Positions 1 through 8,827 are shown, counted from the first letter of the stretch. The stretch is 64,000 nt of DNA from Collinsella sp. AF23-4AC (GCF_003462685.1 NZ_QRVE01000006.1:7213-71212), one strand, 5' to 3'. Translations and numbers: made by a program. The notes: generated from the letters alone by a model not told the origin.

Positions 1-9
1 GCAACCCAA

Positions 10-921
10 TTAGAAGCGGTTGCCGCGGAAGCCGCCACCGTTGCGGCCGCCGCGATCACCACCGCGACCGCCGCGGTCGCCGCCACGGTTGCCGCCGAAG
101 CCGCCACGGTTGCCGCCACGGTCGCCAAAGCCACCACGGTTGCCGCCAAAGCCGCCGCGACCGCCGCGGTCGCCGCCACGGTCGCCAAAGCCGCCACGGC
201 CGCCGCGATCGCCGCCGCGACCGCCGCGGTCACCGCCACGGCCACCGCGATCGCCAAAGCCGCCGCGACCGCCACGGTCGCCGCCACGGCCACCGCGCTC
301 GTCACGGCCGCCGCGAGGACCGCGGTCCTCGTCCAGGCCCATGGCGACGAGCGGAGCGATGACCTTATCGAGAGCAGCCATCAGCTCGGTGGCCTCCTCG
401 TAAGAAAGCTCGGGCAGGAGCTTCTCCTTCTTGTTGGCAAGCTCGACCAGGCCCTCAGCGGCATCCTCGGCAGCAAAGACGACGATCTTGCGCATATCGC
501 CCTCAGCGTCGTCGATGCGGCCGACCAGGTCGGCAGCCTCGGCCTCGGCCATCAGACCATCGAGCTCACGAAGGCGCATACCCAGCAGGTCGGACATTTC
601 CTTCTGCTCCATCTTGGGCTTGAGGTCAAGAAGCTTGATGGCGCGCTCGATGTTCGCCATGCGCTCGGCCTTGGCCTCCTCCTCCTTGGAAATAGCAAAG
701 CGACGGCTGCGCAGCAGGCGGGCGGCCTTCTGCATCTTGTCCATCAGCTCTTCGTCATCGTAATCAACGGCGGCCTCGACAACCTCGGCCTCCTCCTCGG
801 CGGAAACCTCGTCAGCAGCCTCAGCCTCGGCAGCTTCGGTCTCCACGGTCTCGACTGCCTCGACCTCGGCAGCCATGGTCTCGTTCTCGGTCTCGTTCAT
901 GATCTCTTCGTTCTCGGACAT
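10..921 (-). CDS. MarR-like winged-helix protein with C-terminal RGG-repeat tail
   Basis: This 303-residue protein has three parts. Residues 1-58 are very acidic (Glu/Ala rich). Residues about 60-195 look like a MarR-type winged helix, with the wing pattern LVGRIDDAEGDMRKIV resembling the usual GLVxRxxxxxDRR element. Residues about 200-303 are almost entirely Arg-Gly-Gly repeats mixed with GGFGDRGG and GGNRGG units. RGG tails bind RNA and favour condensates in other proteins, so an RNA- or DNA-associated regulator is likely; the target cannot be told. The start is fixed by GAAGGAG seven bases or so upstream of the ATG at 921. The repetitive tail makes long proline-rich antisense frames that are not genes. 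The coding end lies 9 bases inside the window. Confidence 0.85.
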   Translation of the reverse strand: MSENEEIMNETENETMAAEVEAVETVETEAAEAEAADEVSAEEEAEVVEAAVDYDDEELMDKMQKAARLLRSRRFAISKEEEAKAERMANIERAIKLLDLKPKMEQKEMSDLLGMRLRELDGLMAEAEAADLVGRIDDAEGDMRKIVVFAAEDAAEGLVELANKKEKLLPELSYEEATELMAALDKVIAPLVAMGLDEDRGPRGGRDERGGRGGDRGGRGGFGDRGGRGGDRGGRGGDRGGRGGFGDRGGDRGGRGGFGGNRGGFGDRGGNRGGFGGNRGGDRGGRGGDRGGRNGGGFRGNRF

Positions 922-1135
922 GAGACTCCTTCTTGGCCCTCTCGGGCATCATCGCCCCATTCGCGGGGCCCGTCGCGCACTCTTTGCGCTTTAAACATTC
1001 ATGCCTCTCGGCAAAACGTCCATTAGTTTATGGTGTCGCCATTCAATCTAGCTGCAGAATCTATGTACACACATTAATGCGACATGTCGCGGTATCATGG
1101 CCTGAACCAAACGTATCCACCTTAAGGAGCCCGCC

Positions 1136-1546
1136 ATGATTAAGCCCATCATGAAATCCGAGTTCTTTTTGCGCCTGCCTTCCGAAGACGCGGGGCCCGA
1201 CGATGCCGCGACCGGGCAGGACCTCCTGGATACGCTCCACGAGCATGAGCACGAGTGCGTGGGCCTCGCCGCCAACATGATCGGGGTGCGCAAACGCATC
1301 ATCTGCGTAAAGGACGGTAACAGGGCGCTCCTGATGTACAACCCTCAAATTCTTGAGCAGGTCAATGCCTATCAGACGAGCGAAGGATGCCTCTCGCTGA
1401 TCGGCGAGCGTCCCTGTACCCGCTATCGCCGCATTAAGGTGGAGTATTTGGACGAGAGCTTCATTCACCGCATCAAAAACTTCTCGGGCTACACCGCCGA
1501 GATCATCCAACACGAAATCGACCACTGCCAAGGAATCGTAATCTAG
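1136..1546 (+). CDS. Peptide deformylase, short form
   Basis: This 136-residue protein carries the three deformylase motifs. Motif 1 is GLAANMIG (usually GLAAPQxG, so Pro is Asn here), motif 2 is EGCLSL with the metal-binding Cys, and motif 3 is QHEIDHCQG with the intact HExxH metal site and catalytic Glu. The family removes the N-formyl group from new proteins at the ribosome. It is shorter than usual (typically 150-180 residues) and stops just after motif 3, so it lacks the C-terminal helix. AAGGAG at 1124-1129 sets the ATG start. A second, degenerate relative lies at 8828-9247. Whether it is the housekeeping enzyme cannot be told from this window. Confidence 0.85.
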   Translation: MIKPIMKSEFFLRLPSEDAGPDDAATGQDLLDTLHEHEHECVGLAANMIGVRKRIICVKDGNRALLMYNPQILEQVNAYQTSEGCLSLIGERPCTRYRRIKVEYLDESFIHRIKNFSGYTAEIIQHEIDHCQGIVI

Positions 1547-1560
1547 TTCCGCCGATTCAA

Positions 1561-1599
1561 GAAAGCTCCCTGCAGCAAAACAACTGCAGGGAGCTTTTC
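1561..1599. terminator. Bidirectional terminator between convergent genes
   Basis: A 14-bp inverted repeat (AAAGCTCCCTGCAG and its complement) with an 8-base loop sits between the deformylase and the converging aminotransferase. Runs of A on the left and T on the right allow use in both directions. Confidence 0.85.
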
Positions 1600-1621
1600 A
1601 TAGTGCGGAACTTCTATCCCA

Positions 1622-3142
1622 CTAGCTCTGGCGGTAGTGATCGAAGAAGTCGGCGAGGTCTTCAAGCGACTCTTTGAGCACTTCCATGCGCGGCAGGTAC
1701 ACGATGCGGAAGTGGTCGGGTTCGCCCCAGTTAAAGCCGCCGCCGCGCGTGATGAGAATCTTCTTCTCGTGCAGCAGGTCGAGGGCAAACTGCTCGTCAT
1801 CGGTGATGTTGAACTTCTTCACATCCATCTTGGGGAAGATATAGAACGCTGCACGCGGCTTGACCACCGAGATGCCGTCGATATTGTTGAGTGCCTCATA
1901 CACAAAATTGCGCTGCTCGTAGACACGACCGCCCGGGCGGATATAGTTGTTAACAGACTGATGGCCGCCGAGCGCCGTCTGGACGATCGACTGAGCCGGC
2001 ACGTTGGAGCACAGGCGCATGTTCGAGAGCATGTTGATGCCCATAATAAAGTCGCTCATGCAGCGCTGGTTGCCCGAAAGCACCATCCAGCCAATACGAT
2101 AGCCCGCAATCATGTGCGACTTGGAAAGGCCGCTAAAGGTGACGCAGGGCAGGTCGGGAGCGAGCGAGGCAATCGAGACGTGCTCGTAGCCGTCCATGCA
2201 CAGGCGGTCGTAAATCTCATCGGCAAAAATCATGAGCTGGTGCCTGCGCGCGATCTCAACGATACCCTCGAGCACCTCGCGCGGATAGACCGAGCCCGTG
2301 GGGTTGTTGGGGTTGATGATGACGAGGGCCTTGGTCGCGCTCGTGATCTTGGACTCCATATCCTCCAGGTCGGGATACCAATCCGCTTGCTCATCACACA
2401 GATAGTGAACGGGATGACCGCCGGCAAGGGTTGCGCACGCCGTCCAGAGCGGATAGTCGGGGCTGGGGATCAGAATCTCGTCGCCATTGTCGAGCAGCGC
2501 GTTCATCGAAAGCTGAATGAGCTCGGACACGCCGTTGCCCGTGTAGATGTGCTCCATCTGAACATTGGGCAGGCCCTTGATCTGCGAGTACTGCATAATC
2601 GCCTTGCGTGCAGAGAACAGGCCGCGCGAGTTGGAATAGCCTTCGCAGTCGGGCAGCTGCTGGCGCATATCCTTAATGACCTCATCGGGCGTGCGGAAAC
2701 CAAAGGGCGCCGGATTACCGATGTTGAGCTTGAGAATACGCTCGCCTTCGTCCTCCATACGGGCAGCCTCGTCGACGACGGGACCGCGCACGTCATACAG
2801 GACGTTATCGAGCTTGGTGGATTTAGAAAAAGTACGCATGGTGGTGCTCCTTGGAATTTGAGCTGAGGGATGGGGTTCAGGCTTGGAAACGTTGCGGGGC
2901 GATGATGTCTCGCCTTGGTCGGCGCCACCGGCGAGCAGCCAGGTAACATCGACCTCCAAAATACGAGCGAGCAGCTCTGCCACGTCGCGCCGCGGAATCG
3001 TCTTGCCGCTCACATATTGGCTCATCTGGCTCTTGCCGAGTTTTTTGCCGAGCATCTCCGATGCGCGAATCACGTCCGACTGTCGAACGTCGCGATCGGA
3101 CATAGTCTGTCGTAGGCGATCGCTAAACGTCTCTTGGGCCAC
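1622..3142 (-). CDS. XRE-type HTH fused to class I/II PLP aminotransferase (AlaA-like)
   Basis: The 506-residue protein begins with a Cro/C1-type helix-turn-helix (about residues 1-85, including GKSQMSQYVSGKTIP) and continues into a full fold-type I aminotransferase from about residue 105. The enzyme part has NPNNPTGSVYP, the PLP lysine in SGLSKSHMIAGYRIGW, and a C-terminal RIVYLP arginine region. It most resembles AlaA/AspC-like alanine or aspartate aminotransferases. The GTG at 3142 is preferred because AAGGAGG (3148-3154) lies five bases upstream; an upstream in-frame ATG would run through the candidate operators. The fusion suggests an enzyme that also regulates, perhaps its own gene, in response to amino acid or PLP state. 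Enzyme assignment is firm, substrate is not. Confidence 0.9.
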   Translation of the reverse strand: MAQETFSDRLRQTMSDRDVRQSDVIRASEMLGKKLGKSQMSQYVSGKTIPRRDVAELLARILEVDVTWLLAGGADQGETSSPRNVSKPEPHPSAQIPRSTTMRTFSKSTKLDNVLYDVRGPVVDEAARMEDEGERILKLNIGNPAPFGFRTPDEVIKDMRQQLPDCEGYSNSRGLFSARKAIMQYSQIKGLPNVQMEHIYTGNGVSELIQLSMNALLDNGDEILIPSPDYPLWTACATLAGGHPVHYLCDEQADWYPDLEDMESKITSATKALVIINPNNPTGSVYPREVLEGIVEIARRHQLMIFADEIYDRLCMDGYEHVSIASLAPDLPCVTFSGLSKSHMIAGYRIGWMVLSGNQRCMSDFIMGINMLSNMRLCSNVPAQSIVQTALGGHQSVNNYIRPGGRVYEQRNFVYEALNNIDGISVVKPRAAFYIFPKMDVKKFNITDDEQFALDLLHEKKILITRGGGFNWGEPDHFRIVYLPRMEVLKESLEDLADFFDHYRQS

Positions 3143-3160
3143 TAGAACCTCCTTGCTGGC

Positions 3161-3250
3161 AAAGTTCAATTTATAGAACACGAATTGAACCTAAGTTCAA
3201 TTTAGGCAGCAGTATAACGCGGCACCTCATTCGAAAGTTCAATTTCATAA
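3161..3250. promoter_or_regulatory. Cluster of GTTCAATT operator-like sites upstream of the HTH-aminotransferase
   Basis: GTTCAATT occurs at 3164, 3195 and 3238, with the inverted copy AATTGAAC at 3183-3190. The 3164/3183 pair forms a dyad with an 11-base gap. The sites sit 20-105 bases before the GTG start, where a promoter is expected. They are candidate binding sites for the gene's own HTH domain; that link is inferred. Confidence 0.6.
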
Positions 3251-3304
3251 GAAAATGTACCAGACTCTGAGATTTGCCCAAAGCGGACAATAACGTGTAC
3301 ACGT

Positions 3305-4183
3305 TTAGAGGTATTCGAGGAAACGAGCCGCCGCAAGCGAAACGTCAGCCGTTCGATATATGGCGTTGATCTGCCGATGGGGATGCCCTTCGAGCGGGCG
3401 CACGGCAACATCGAACTGGCAACGCCGCAAGATGAGCGCCGGAAGAATGCTCACGCCCAGGCCGTCCTCGACCATGGCCATAATCGCATAGTCATCCCAG
3501 GTCGACAGCTTAGAGCGCACCGCCAGGCCCGCGTGGCGAAACAGCGGCGTAATCTCGTCGTCGCTACCGCGTTCCAGCAGAATAAACTGCTCGTTGGCCA
3601 AATCGGCAAGGGAAACGACCTCCGCGATGGCAAGCGAGGAGTCCGCTGGCACCACGGCCATCAGCTCGTCTTGCACCAACGGCCGCGACGCCATGCCGGC
3701 GCCGCGTGGCTCACGCGGGATGAAGCCCAGATCGCAGCGGCCCTCTGCCACCCATTGTTCAATCTCTGAGTAATCGCCCATCAGCAACTCATAATCGACG
3801 TCCGGGTGATCGGCGCGAAAGCGCGCGATCACCGGCGGCAGCACGTGGGTCGCCACACTCGAAAACGTACCGATGCAGATTTTGCCGCGCATGAGCCCAC
3901 GCATCTCATCCACCCGTCGCTGCAAACGAACAAATTCCTCGCATAACGCCTCGACCGCCGGCATAACTTGCCGCCCATCGGCAGAAAGCACTACGCCCTC
4001 GCGGCTTCTATCGAGCACTTTAAAGCCCCAGTCGGCCTCGAGATCGGCCACCATGCGGCTCACGCCCGATTGTGAATAGCTCAGGCGCTCGGCAGCACGC
4101 GTAAAGCTTCCGGCGCGCACGGTCTCCAGCAGCACCTGCATCTTTTGAATATTCGTTTCCACGGCACGTTCCCACCTTTGCAT
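3305..4183 (-). CDS. LysR-family transcriptional regulator
   Basis: This 292-residue protein has an N-terminal LysR winged HTH (GSFTRAAERLSYSQSGVSRMV) and a periplasmic-binding-like effector domain from about residue 95. It diverges from the EamA transporter at 4281, the usual layout when a LysR protein controls its neighbour. The ATG at 4183 or a GTG at 4162 could be the start; the GTG has AAGGTGG nine bases upstream. It is clearly related to the LysR protein at 43344-44210, which also diverges from an EamA transporter. The effector is unknown. Confidence 0.9.
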   Translation of the reverse strand: MQRWERAVETNIQKMQVLLETVRAGSFTRAAERLSYSQSGVSRMVADLEADWGFKVLDRSREGVVLSADGRQVMPAVEALCEEFVRLQRRVDEMRGLMRGKICIGTFSSVATHVLPPVIARFRADHPDVDYELLMGDYSEIEQWVAEGRCDLGFIPREPRGAGMASRPLVQDELMAVVPADSSLAIAEVVSLADLANEQFILLERGSDDEITPLFRHAGLAVRSKLSTWDDYAIMAMVEDGLGVSILPALILRRCQFDVAVRPLEGHPHRQINAIYRTADVSLAAARFLEYL

Positions 4184-4234
4184 GAGTTTTTGTCATGTTT
4201 GCCATGCATTATATTCGCTTTTCTTCTATTGCCA

Positions 4235-4251
4235 GTTCACCCATAGTGAAC
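4235..4251. promoter_or_regulatory. Inverted repeat in LysR/EamA divergent promoter region
   Basis: GTTCAC-N5-GTGAAC is a perfect 6-bp dyad located 30 bases before the transporter start and between the divergent genes. Its size and place fit a LysR binding site. Function is inferred. Confidence 0.5.
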
Positions 4252-4280
4252 ATGCTCAGATATAGAGGGGATGTCAGCGC

Positions 4281-5192
4281 ATGAACAACGGGCTGTTTAC
4301 GTACTTAGCAGCATTGCTATTGTTTGGTTCCAACGGCATCATCGCCGCTGCCATCGCGCTGCCAAGCTCCGATATCGTGCTACTACGCACGTTTTTGGGA
4401 GCCCTCTCACTTGTCACTATCCTCGCCATTACCCAACGCCATAAACTGCAGGCGCCATCTCGCCCCCGCGAAGCCGCAGCACTCCTTCTCTCGGGAGCCG
4501 CGCTGGGCGCCAGCTGGATTTTTCTGTTCCGCGCCTACCAGACGATCGGCGTCGGCGTATCCTCGCTGCTGTACTACTGCGGCCCCATCATTGTCATGGC
4601 GCTGTCCCCACTCATCTTTGGCGAAAAGCTGACCGGCGGCAAAATCGCCGGCTTCATCGCCGTTGCTTGCGGTGCTTTTCTCATTGCAGCGCAAGGTCTA
4701 GGCGGCAATATGCCCATTGCGGGTATCGCCTGCGGCATCGCCTCGGCATTTTGCTATGCGCTGATGGTCATCGCTAGCAAGGGTGCGCCACACATCGAAG
4801 GCCTCGAGAACTCCACACTCCAGGTGAGCGCCGCCTTTGTGACCGCGCTGGTCCTCACGCTCATCACGCAGGGCGCTCCCTCATTCCTATCCGCCGGCGT
4901 CGCCGCCAGTATTGATTGGCACGCCGTCGTCATGCTCGGCGTCGTCAACACCGGCATCGGTTGCCTGCTCTACTTTAGTGCTGTCGCCAAGCTGCCCGTC
5001 CAGACCGTCGCGGTCGTCGGCTACCTCGAGCCGCTTTCAGCCGTCGTGTTCTCCGCCGTCCTTTTAGGCGAAGCCATAACACCGGTCCGCCTGATGGGCG
5101 CCGCGCTTATCATCGGCGGCGCGATTTTTTGCGAACTCGCAGGCAAACGCGCAAGCGCCAAGGCCGGCATCGCCCAGGCGGCACGTGCTTAA
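4281..5192 (+). CDS. EamA/DMT-family transporter
   Basis: A 303-residue hydrophobic protein with about ten transmembrane segments arranged as two EamA repeats. The second repeat ends with the usual GYLEPLSAVVFSAVLLGE segment. DMT proteins of this type usually export or import small metabolites such as amino acids; the substrate is unknown. The divergent LysR gene at 3305-4183 probably controls it. GAGGGGATG-like purine-rich sequence lies about 10 bases before the ATG. Confidence 0.9.
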   Translation: MNNGLFTYLAALLLFGSNGIIAAAIALPSSDIVLLRTFLGALSLVTILAITQRHKLQAPSRPREAAALLLSGAALGASWIFLFRAYQTIGVGVSSLLYYCGPIIVMALSPLIFGEKLTGGKIAGFIAVACGAFLIAAQGLGGNMPIAGIACGIASAFCYALMVIASKGAPHIEGLENSTLQVSAAFVTALVLTLITQGAPSFLSAGVAASIDWHAVVMLGVVNTGIGCLLYFSAVAKLPVQTVAVVGYLEPLSAVVFSAVLLGEAITPVRLMGAALIIGGAIFCELAGKRASAKAGIAQAARA

Positions 5193-5207
5193 AACCCCCT
5201 CTTCAGT

Positions 5208-5398
5208 TTCGAAGCAGGGGCGCGTCCGCGGCTATCACATTGCAGCAAGCCATTCAGCGGATATGCCCCTGCTTTGAAATGCTACCTGCGTACAAAAATA
5301 ATCCCCAGCTGGGGATTATTGTCTAAAACACCCCGATGTGCCAAACTGCTCTTGTATGTATAAAGATGGCATAAAGATTATCTGCCCTAGACAGATAA
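5208..5398 (+). promoter_or_regulatory. Structured leader upstream of kup
   Basis: The gap between the EamA gene and kup holds three inverted repeats. The first has 14-bp arms (5208-5221 and 5265-5278, one mismatch). The second is a perfect 24-bp palindrome at 5297-5320 centred on CCCCAGCTGGGG. The third is TTATCTG/CAGATAA at 5378-5398, just before the ribosome site. The first may end the upstream transcript. I do not see the conserved blocks of the c-di-AMP (ydaO) riboswitch that often precedes potassium transporter genes. Confidence 0.45.
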
Positions 5399-5420
5399 CC
5401 AGATGTCCAAGGGAGTCCAC

Positions 5421-7649
5421 GTGGCACACAACAAACTGGAGGCAAACCCCCAAGACCAGCGTAGTCAAGGCGGGCATGGCGCCATTCCCCTCTCCGCTGG
5501 CATGCTGCTCGTAACGCTCGGCGTCGTCTATGGCGACATCGGCACGAGCCCCATGTATACCATGAAATCAATCGTCGCCAACAACGGCGGCATCGGTACC
5601 GTCAGCGAGGACATGATCCTGGGCGCGCTTTCGCTCGTCATCTGGACCATGACGCTCGTGACCACGGTCAAGTACGTGGTAATCGCCATGAAGGCCGACA
5701 ACCACAACGAGGGCGGCATCTTCGCCCTGTTCAGCCTCGTACGCAAGGTGGCACCGTGGCTGATTCTTCCCGCCATGATCGGCGGCGCGGCGCTGCTCGC
5801 CGACGGCATCCTCACCCCCGCCGTCACGGTCACCACGGCCATCGAGGGCTTGCGCACCATCGAGTGGGGTCACGCGCTTTTGGGTGACGGGCAAACCAAC
5901 GTCATCATTATTACCATCATCATTATCTGCGGCCTATTTGCCATGCAGCGCGCCGGCACCTCGTCGATCGGCAAGCTGTTCGGCCCGCTCATGACGCTGT
6001 GGTTCCTGTTCCTGGCAGGCGCCGGTCTGTTCAACATGCTCGGCAACCTGTCCATCTTGCGCGCGCTCAACCCCATCCGCGGCATTATGTTCCTGTTCTC
6101 GCCCATCAACCATCCGGGCATTATGGTGCTCGGCTTTGTCTTCCTGTCGACAACCGGTGCCGAGGCACTCTACTCGGACATGGGCCACGTGGGCAAGGCA
6201 AACATCTATGCATCCTGGCCATTTGTTAAGGCGGCCCTTATCCTCAACTATCTGGGTCAGGGAGCTTGGCTACTCGCCAATAACTCCAACCCCCAGATGC
6301 TCGCGATGGATATCGTCAACCCGTTCTATATGATGCTCCCCGAGCCCCTACGCCCCTTTGCCATCGTGCTTTCGGCCGTGGCGGCCATCATCGCCTCACA
6401 GGCGCTCATCACCGGCTCGTTCTCGCTGGTATCCGAGGCAACGCGCCTCAACCTTATGCCGCACCTGCGCATCCACTACCCCAGCGACACCAAGGGCCAG
6501 CTCTATATTCCGCTCGTCAATAACATCATGTGGGTCGGCTGCATCTTCATCGTGCTGCTGTTCCAAAACTCCGAGCGCATGGAGAGCGCCTATGGCCTCG
6601 CCATTACCGTGACCATGCTTATGACCACCACGCTTTTGACGAGCTATATCGCCGGCATTCTCAAGCACAAGCTGGGCGCCTGCGTCTTCGCCCTGCTCTT
6701 CGGCGCCATTGAGCTGTGCTTTTTCGCCTCGTGCCTCACCATGTTCTTTGACGGCGGCTACGTCATGATCTTCTTGGCCTCGCTGCTGTTTGGCCTTATG
6801 TATGTGTGGCGCCGCGGCACCGCCATCGAGCGCACGCAAACGATCCTGCTGCCCGTCTCCAAGTACATCGATCAGCTCAACCGTCTGCGCAGCGACGAGA
6901 CCTACCCCGTACTCGCCGACAATCTGGTGTTCCTCACCAACAGCCCCGATCCGCTCACGCTCGACCGCGACGTGCTCTATTCCATCCTAGACAAGCATCC
7001 CAAGCGCGCCAAGGCATACTGGTTCATCAACGTGCACGTTACCGATGAACCCTATACGCACGAGTACTCCGTCGAGACCTTTGGCACGGACTTTTTGTTC
7101 CGTGTGCGTCTGGACCTGGGCTTTAAGGTCAATCAGCGCGTTAATGCCTACCTGCGCCAGATCGTTGGCGACTTGATGACATCGGGTGAGCTGCCGCCGC
7201 AGCATCACACCTACTCCATCTACGAGACCCGCGGCAACGTGGGCGACTTCCGTTTTTGCATGCTGCGCAAGATGCTCGCCCCCGAAACGGACATCAACCG
7301 CAATGACCACCGCGTCATGGCCATCAAGTACGCCGTCCGCCGCGCCTGCGGAAGCCCGGCACGCTGGTACGGTCTAGAGAACTCGGCCATCATCATCGAG
7401 TACGTGCCGCTGTTTGCCCGCATGCGCCCGGCCGTTAAGCTCGTGCGCACCCAGGTGCCGCTCGAGGTTCAGATCGAAGAGGCCGAGGAAATGGAAGTCG
7501 ACATCTTCTCGGACGACCTGGTCAACGGCAACGAGGCCGGTAAGAATATGAACGTCGATCCCACCGAGTTGCTCGAGAGCGTCGCCGATACGCCCGAACA
7601 GCAACTCGACGGACTCGAGAGCACCCAGTTCAACGACGCCAACTTCTAA
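5421..7649 (+). CDS. kup: Kup-family low-affinity potassium transporter
   Basis: The protein of about 742 residues has the KUP/HAK/KT layout: about 12 membrane segments in the first 450 residues, then a soluble C-terminal domain. The N-terminus holds GVVYGDIGTSPMYT, the diagnostic family motif, followed by ADNHNEGGIFALF. Kup imports K+ with protons. The GTG at 5421 is preferred because AAGGGAG is five bases upstream; an in-frame ATG at 5403 has no good ribosome site. The C-terminus is longer and more acidic than in E. coli Kup. It is monocistronic, closed by the terminator at 7675-7708. Confidence 0.93.
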   Translation: MAHNKLEANPQDQRSQGGHGAIPLSAGMLLVTLGVVYGDIGTSPMYTMKSIVANNGGIGTVSEDMILGALSLVIWTMTLVTTVKYVVIAMKADNHNEGGIFALFSLVRKVAPWLILPAMIGGAALLADGILTPAVTVTTAIEGLRTIEWGHALLGDGQTNVIIITIIIICGLFAMQRAGTSSIGKLFGPLMTLWFLFLAGAGLFNMLGNLSILRALNPIRGIMFLFSPINHPGIMVLGFVFLSTTGAEALYSDMGHVGKANIYASWPFVKAALILNYLGQGAWLLANNSNPQMLAMDIVNPFYMMLPEPLRPFAIVLSAVAAIIASQALITGSFSLVSEATRLNLMPHLRIHYPSDTKGQLYIPLVNNIMWVGCIFIVLLFQNSERMESAYGLAITVTMLMTTTLLTSYIAGILKHKLGACVFALLFGAIELCFFASCLTMFFDGGYVMIFLASLLFGLMYVWRRGTAIERTQTILLPVSKYIDQLNRLRSDETYPVLADNLVFLTNSPDPLTLDRDVLYSILDKHPKRAKAYWFINVHVTDEPYTHEYSVETFGTDFLFRVRLDLGFKVNQRVNAYLRQIVGDLMTSGELPPQHHTYSIYETRGNVGDFRFCMLRKMLAPETDINRNDHRVMAIKYAVRRACGSPARWYGLENSAIIIEYVPLFARMRPAVKLVRTQVPLEVQIEEAEEMEVDIFSDDLVNGNEAGKNMNVDPTELLESVADTPEQQLDGLESTQFNDANF

Positions 7650-7674
7650 CACGCCACCAGCCATTGACGACAAC

Positions 7675-7708
7675 GGCCTCGCATCTCATAAGAGGTGCGA
7701 GGCCGTTT
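7675..7708. terminator. Rho-independent terminator after kup
   Basis: GGCCTCGCATCTC pairs with GAGGTGCGAGGCC around a short loop, followed by GTTTTA. It lies between kup and the converging bile salt hydrolase gene. Confidence 0.85.
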
Positions 7709-7730
7709 TATGTCGCAACGGACCAGTGAG

Positions 7731-8696
7731 CTACGAACGACGCGGCTCGGGAACCACGAGCCTATCGGGGCTCGCGCCCTCGGCATCCATCAGGCTCACG
7801 TAGCGAATCGACGGATCCCCATACATCGCGTAGTAATAATTGCCCGTGCGCGCGCTAAAGCATCCGGTATAGATAGTCTTCTCGAACTTGCCATCGCCCA
7901 TCCTGGACGCCCCCTCAATCATCACCACGCCCTCGAGCGAGCGGAACATGCGAACGACGTTTTCGGTCTCGCTCTCCTTTTGCGGGTAATTGGCATTGAG
8001 GTACGCCGCCTTTACAAAACGGCTCGGCGAATAGCAATCGCCCGGAATGCCGCGCATGCCGGCACCGGCTCCATAGGGCTTAAGCTCGGCGCCACGCCAT
8101 GTCGCCGTCTGCGGAAAATCGCTTGTGGCGGTGATATAGGTGCGCAGGTTTTCCATGTGCCACGGGAAGGTCGGCTGGTTGGCAAGGGTGTCGACCGGAT
8201 CGTCGTATACATGCAGGCCGTCAGCCATCATCTCGACCACGATGCTGCGCTGGCTGTCGCCGATAATCCAATGGAGCAGCGACACGCCCAGCCCCTCTCC
8301 GGCAGATTTGGCGACAATCACCGTGTCGCGCAGCGCGGCCTCGACCTCATCGACCGTCGAGAACGTCGCTGCCACCCACAGGGGAAACTCATAGGCCGCG
8401 ATATTGTTCTTGCCGTCGACAGGGCCCTCGGCATACTCGGCATAGCCGGGAAAGTTGAGCCCCGCCACAGCCAGACCCGCATCGTTACCACAGTCGAAAA
8501 ACATGGGATAGTTCTTGTAATCGATGCACATGCCGATTACCGCGTGTGCCGCCGACGCATCGTCGATAAACGAATACGGAATGTGGAACCCGCGCGGCAT
8601 CACGCGAACCTGTTGGCCGTAGTCAAAGCTCCAGTCGAGGTTGCGGCCCAGATACATGTGGCCAGAATTATCGGTAAATCGAATGCTCGTGCACAT
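7731..8696 (-). CDS. bsh: Conjugated bile salt hydrolase (choloylglycine hydrolase family)
   Basis: This 321-residue Ntn-hydrolase splits glycine or taurine from bile salts in the gut. After removal of Met1 the nucleophile is Cys2 (MCTSIRF). Arg18 and Asp21 (GRNLDW), the AGLNFPG loop with its Asn, the ANQPTF segment and GDCYSPSRFVKAA with the conserved Arg are all in place. The AGLNFPG loop with Asn favours bile salt hydrolase over penicillin V acylase, which usually has Tyr there. GGAGG four bases before the ATG at 8696 fixes the start, which the Cys2 nucleophile also demands. It has no signal peptide, so it is cytoplasmic. Confidence 0.93.
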   Translation of the reverse strand: MCTSIRFTDNSGHMYLGRNLDWSFDYGQQVRVMPRGFHIPYSFIDDASAAHAVIGMCIDYKNYPMFFDCGNDAGLAVAGLNFPGYAEYAEGPVDGKNNIAAYEFPLWVAATFSTVDEVEAALRDTVIVAKSAGEGLGVSLLHWIIGDSQRSIVVEMMADGLHVYDDPVDTLANQPTFPWHMENLRTYITATSDFPQTATWRGAELKPYGAGAGMRGIPGDCYSPSRFVKAAYLNANYPQKESETENVVRMFRSLEGVVMIEGASRMGDGKFEKTIYTGCFSARTGNYYYAMYGDPSIRYVSLMDAEGASPDRLVVPEPRRS

Positions 8697-8760
8697 AGCG
8701 CCTCCTAGCTTTACGGTCCTGCTAAGGTTATTGTCACCAAACAAAAAGGCGCTAAACACA

Positions 8761-8797
8761 AAAGCCCGGACATGACAACAATGTCACGCCCGGACCA
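8761..8797 (-). terminator. Candidate terminator downstream of the deformylase-like gene
   Basis: On the minus strand an imperfect stem, CCGGGCGTGACA with TGTCATGTCCGGG, is followed by CTTTTG. It separates the deformylase-like gene from the bile salt hydrolase gene. Confidence 0.6.
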
Positions 8798-8827
8798 AAA
8801 GAGACGAAGTGCGGTGCTTTGGTCCCC

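Noticed and set aside
20..403. Long proline/arginine-rich plus-strand frame
   Set aside because: It is the exact antisense of the RGG repeats and has no ribosome site.
5193..5420. c-di-AMP (ydaO) riboswitch before kup
   Set aside because: The conserved blocks of that aptamer are not visible, only inverted repeats.
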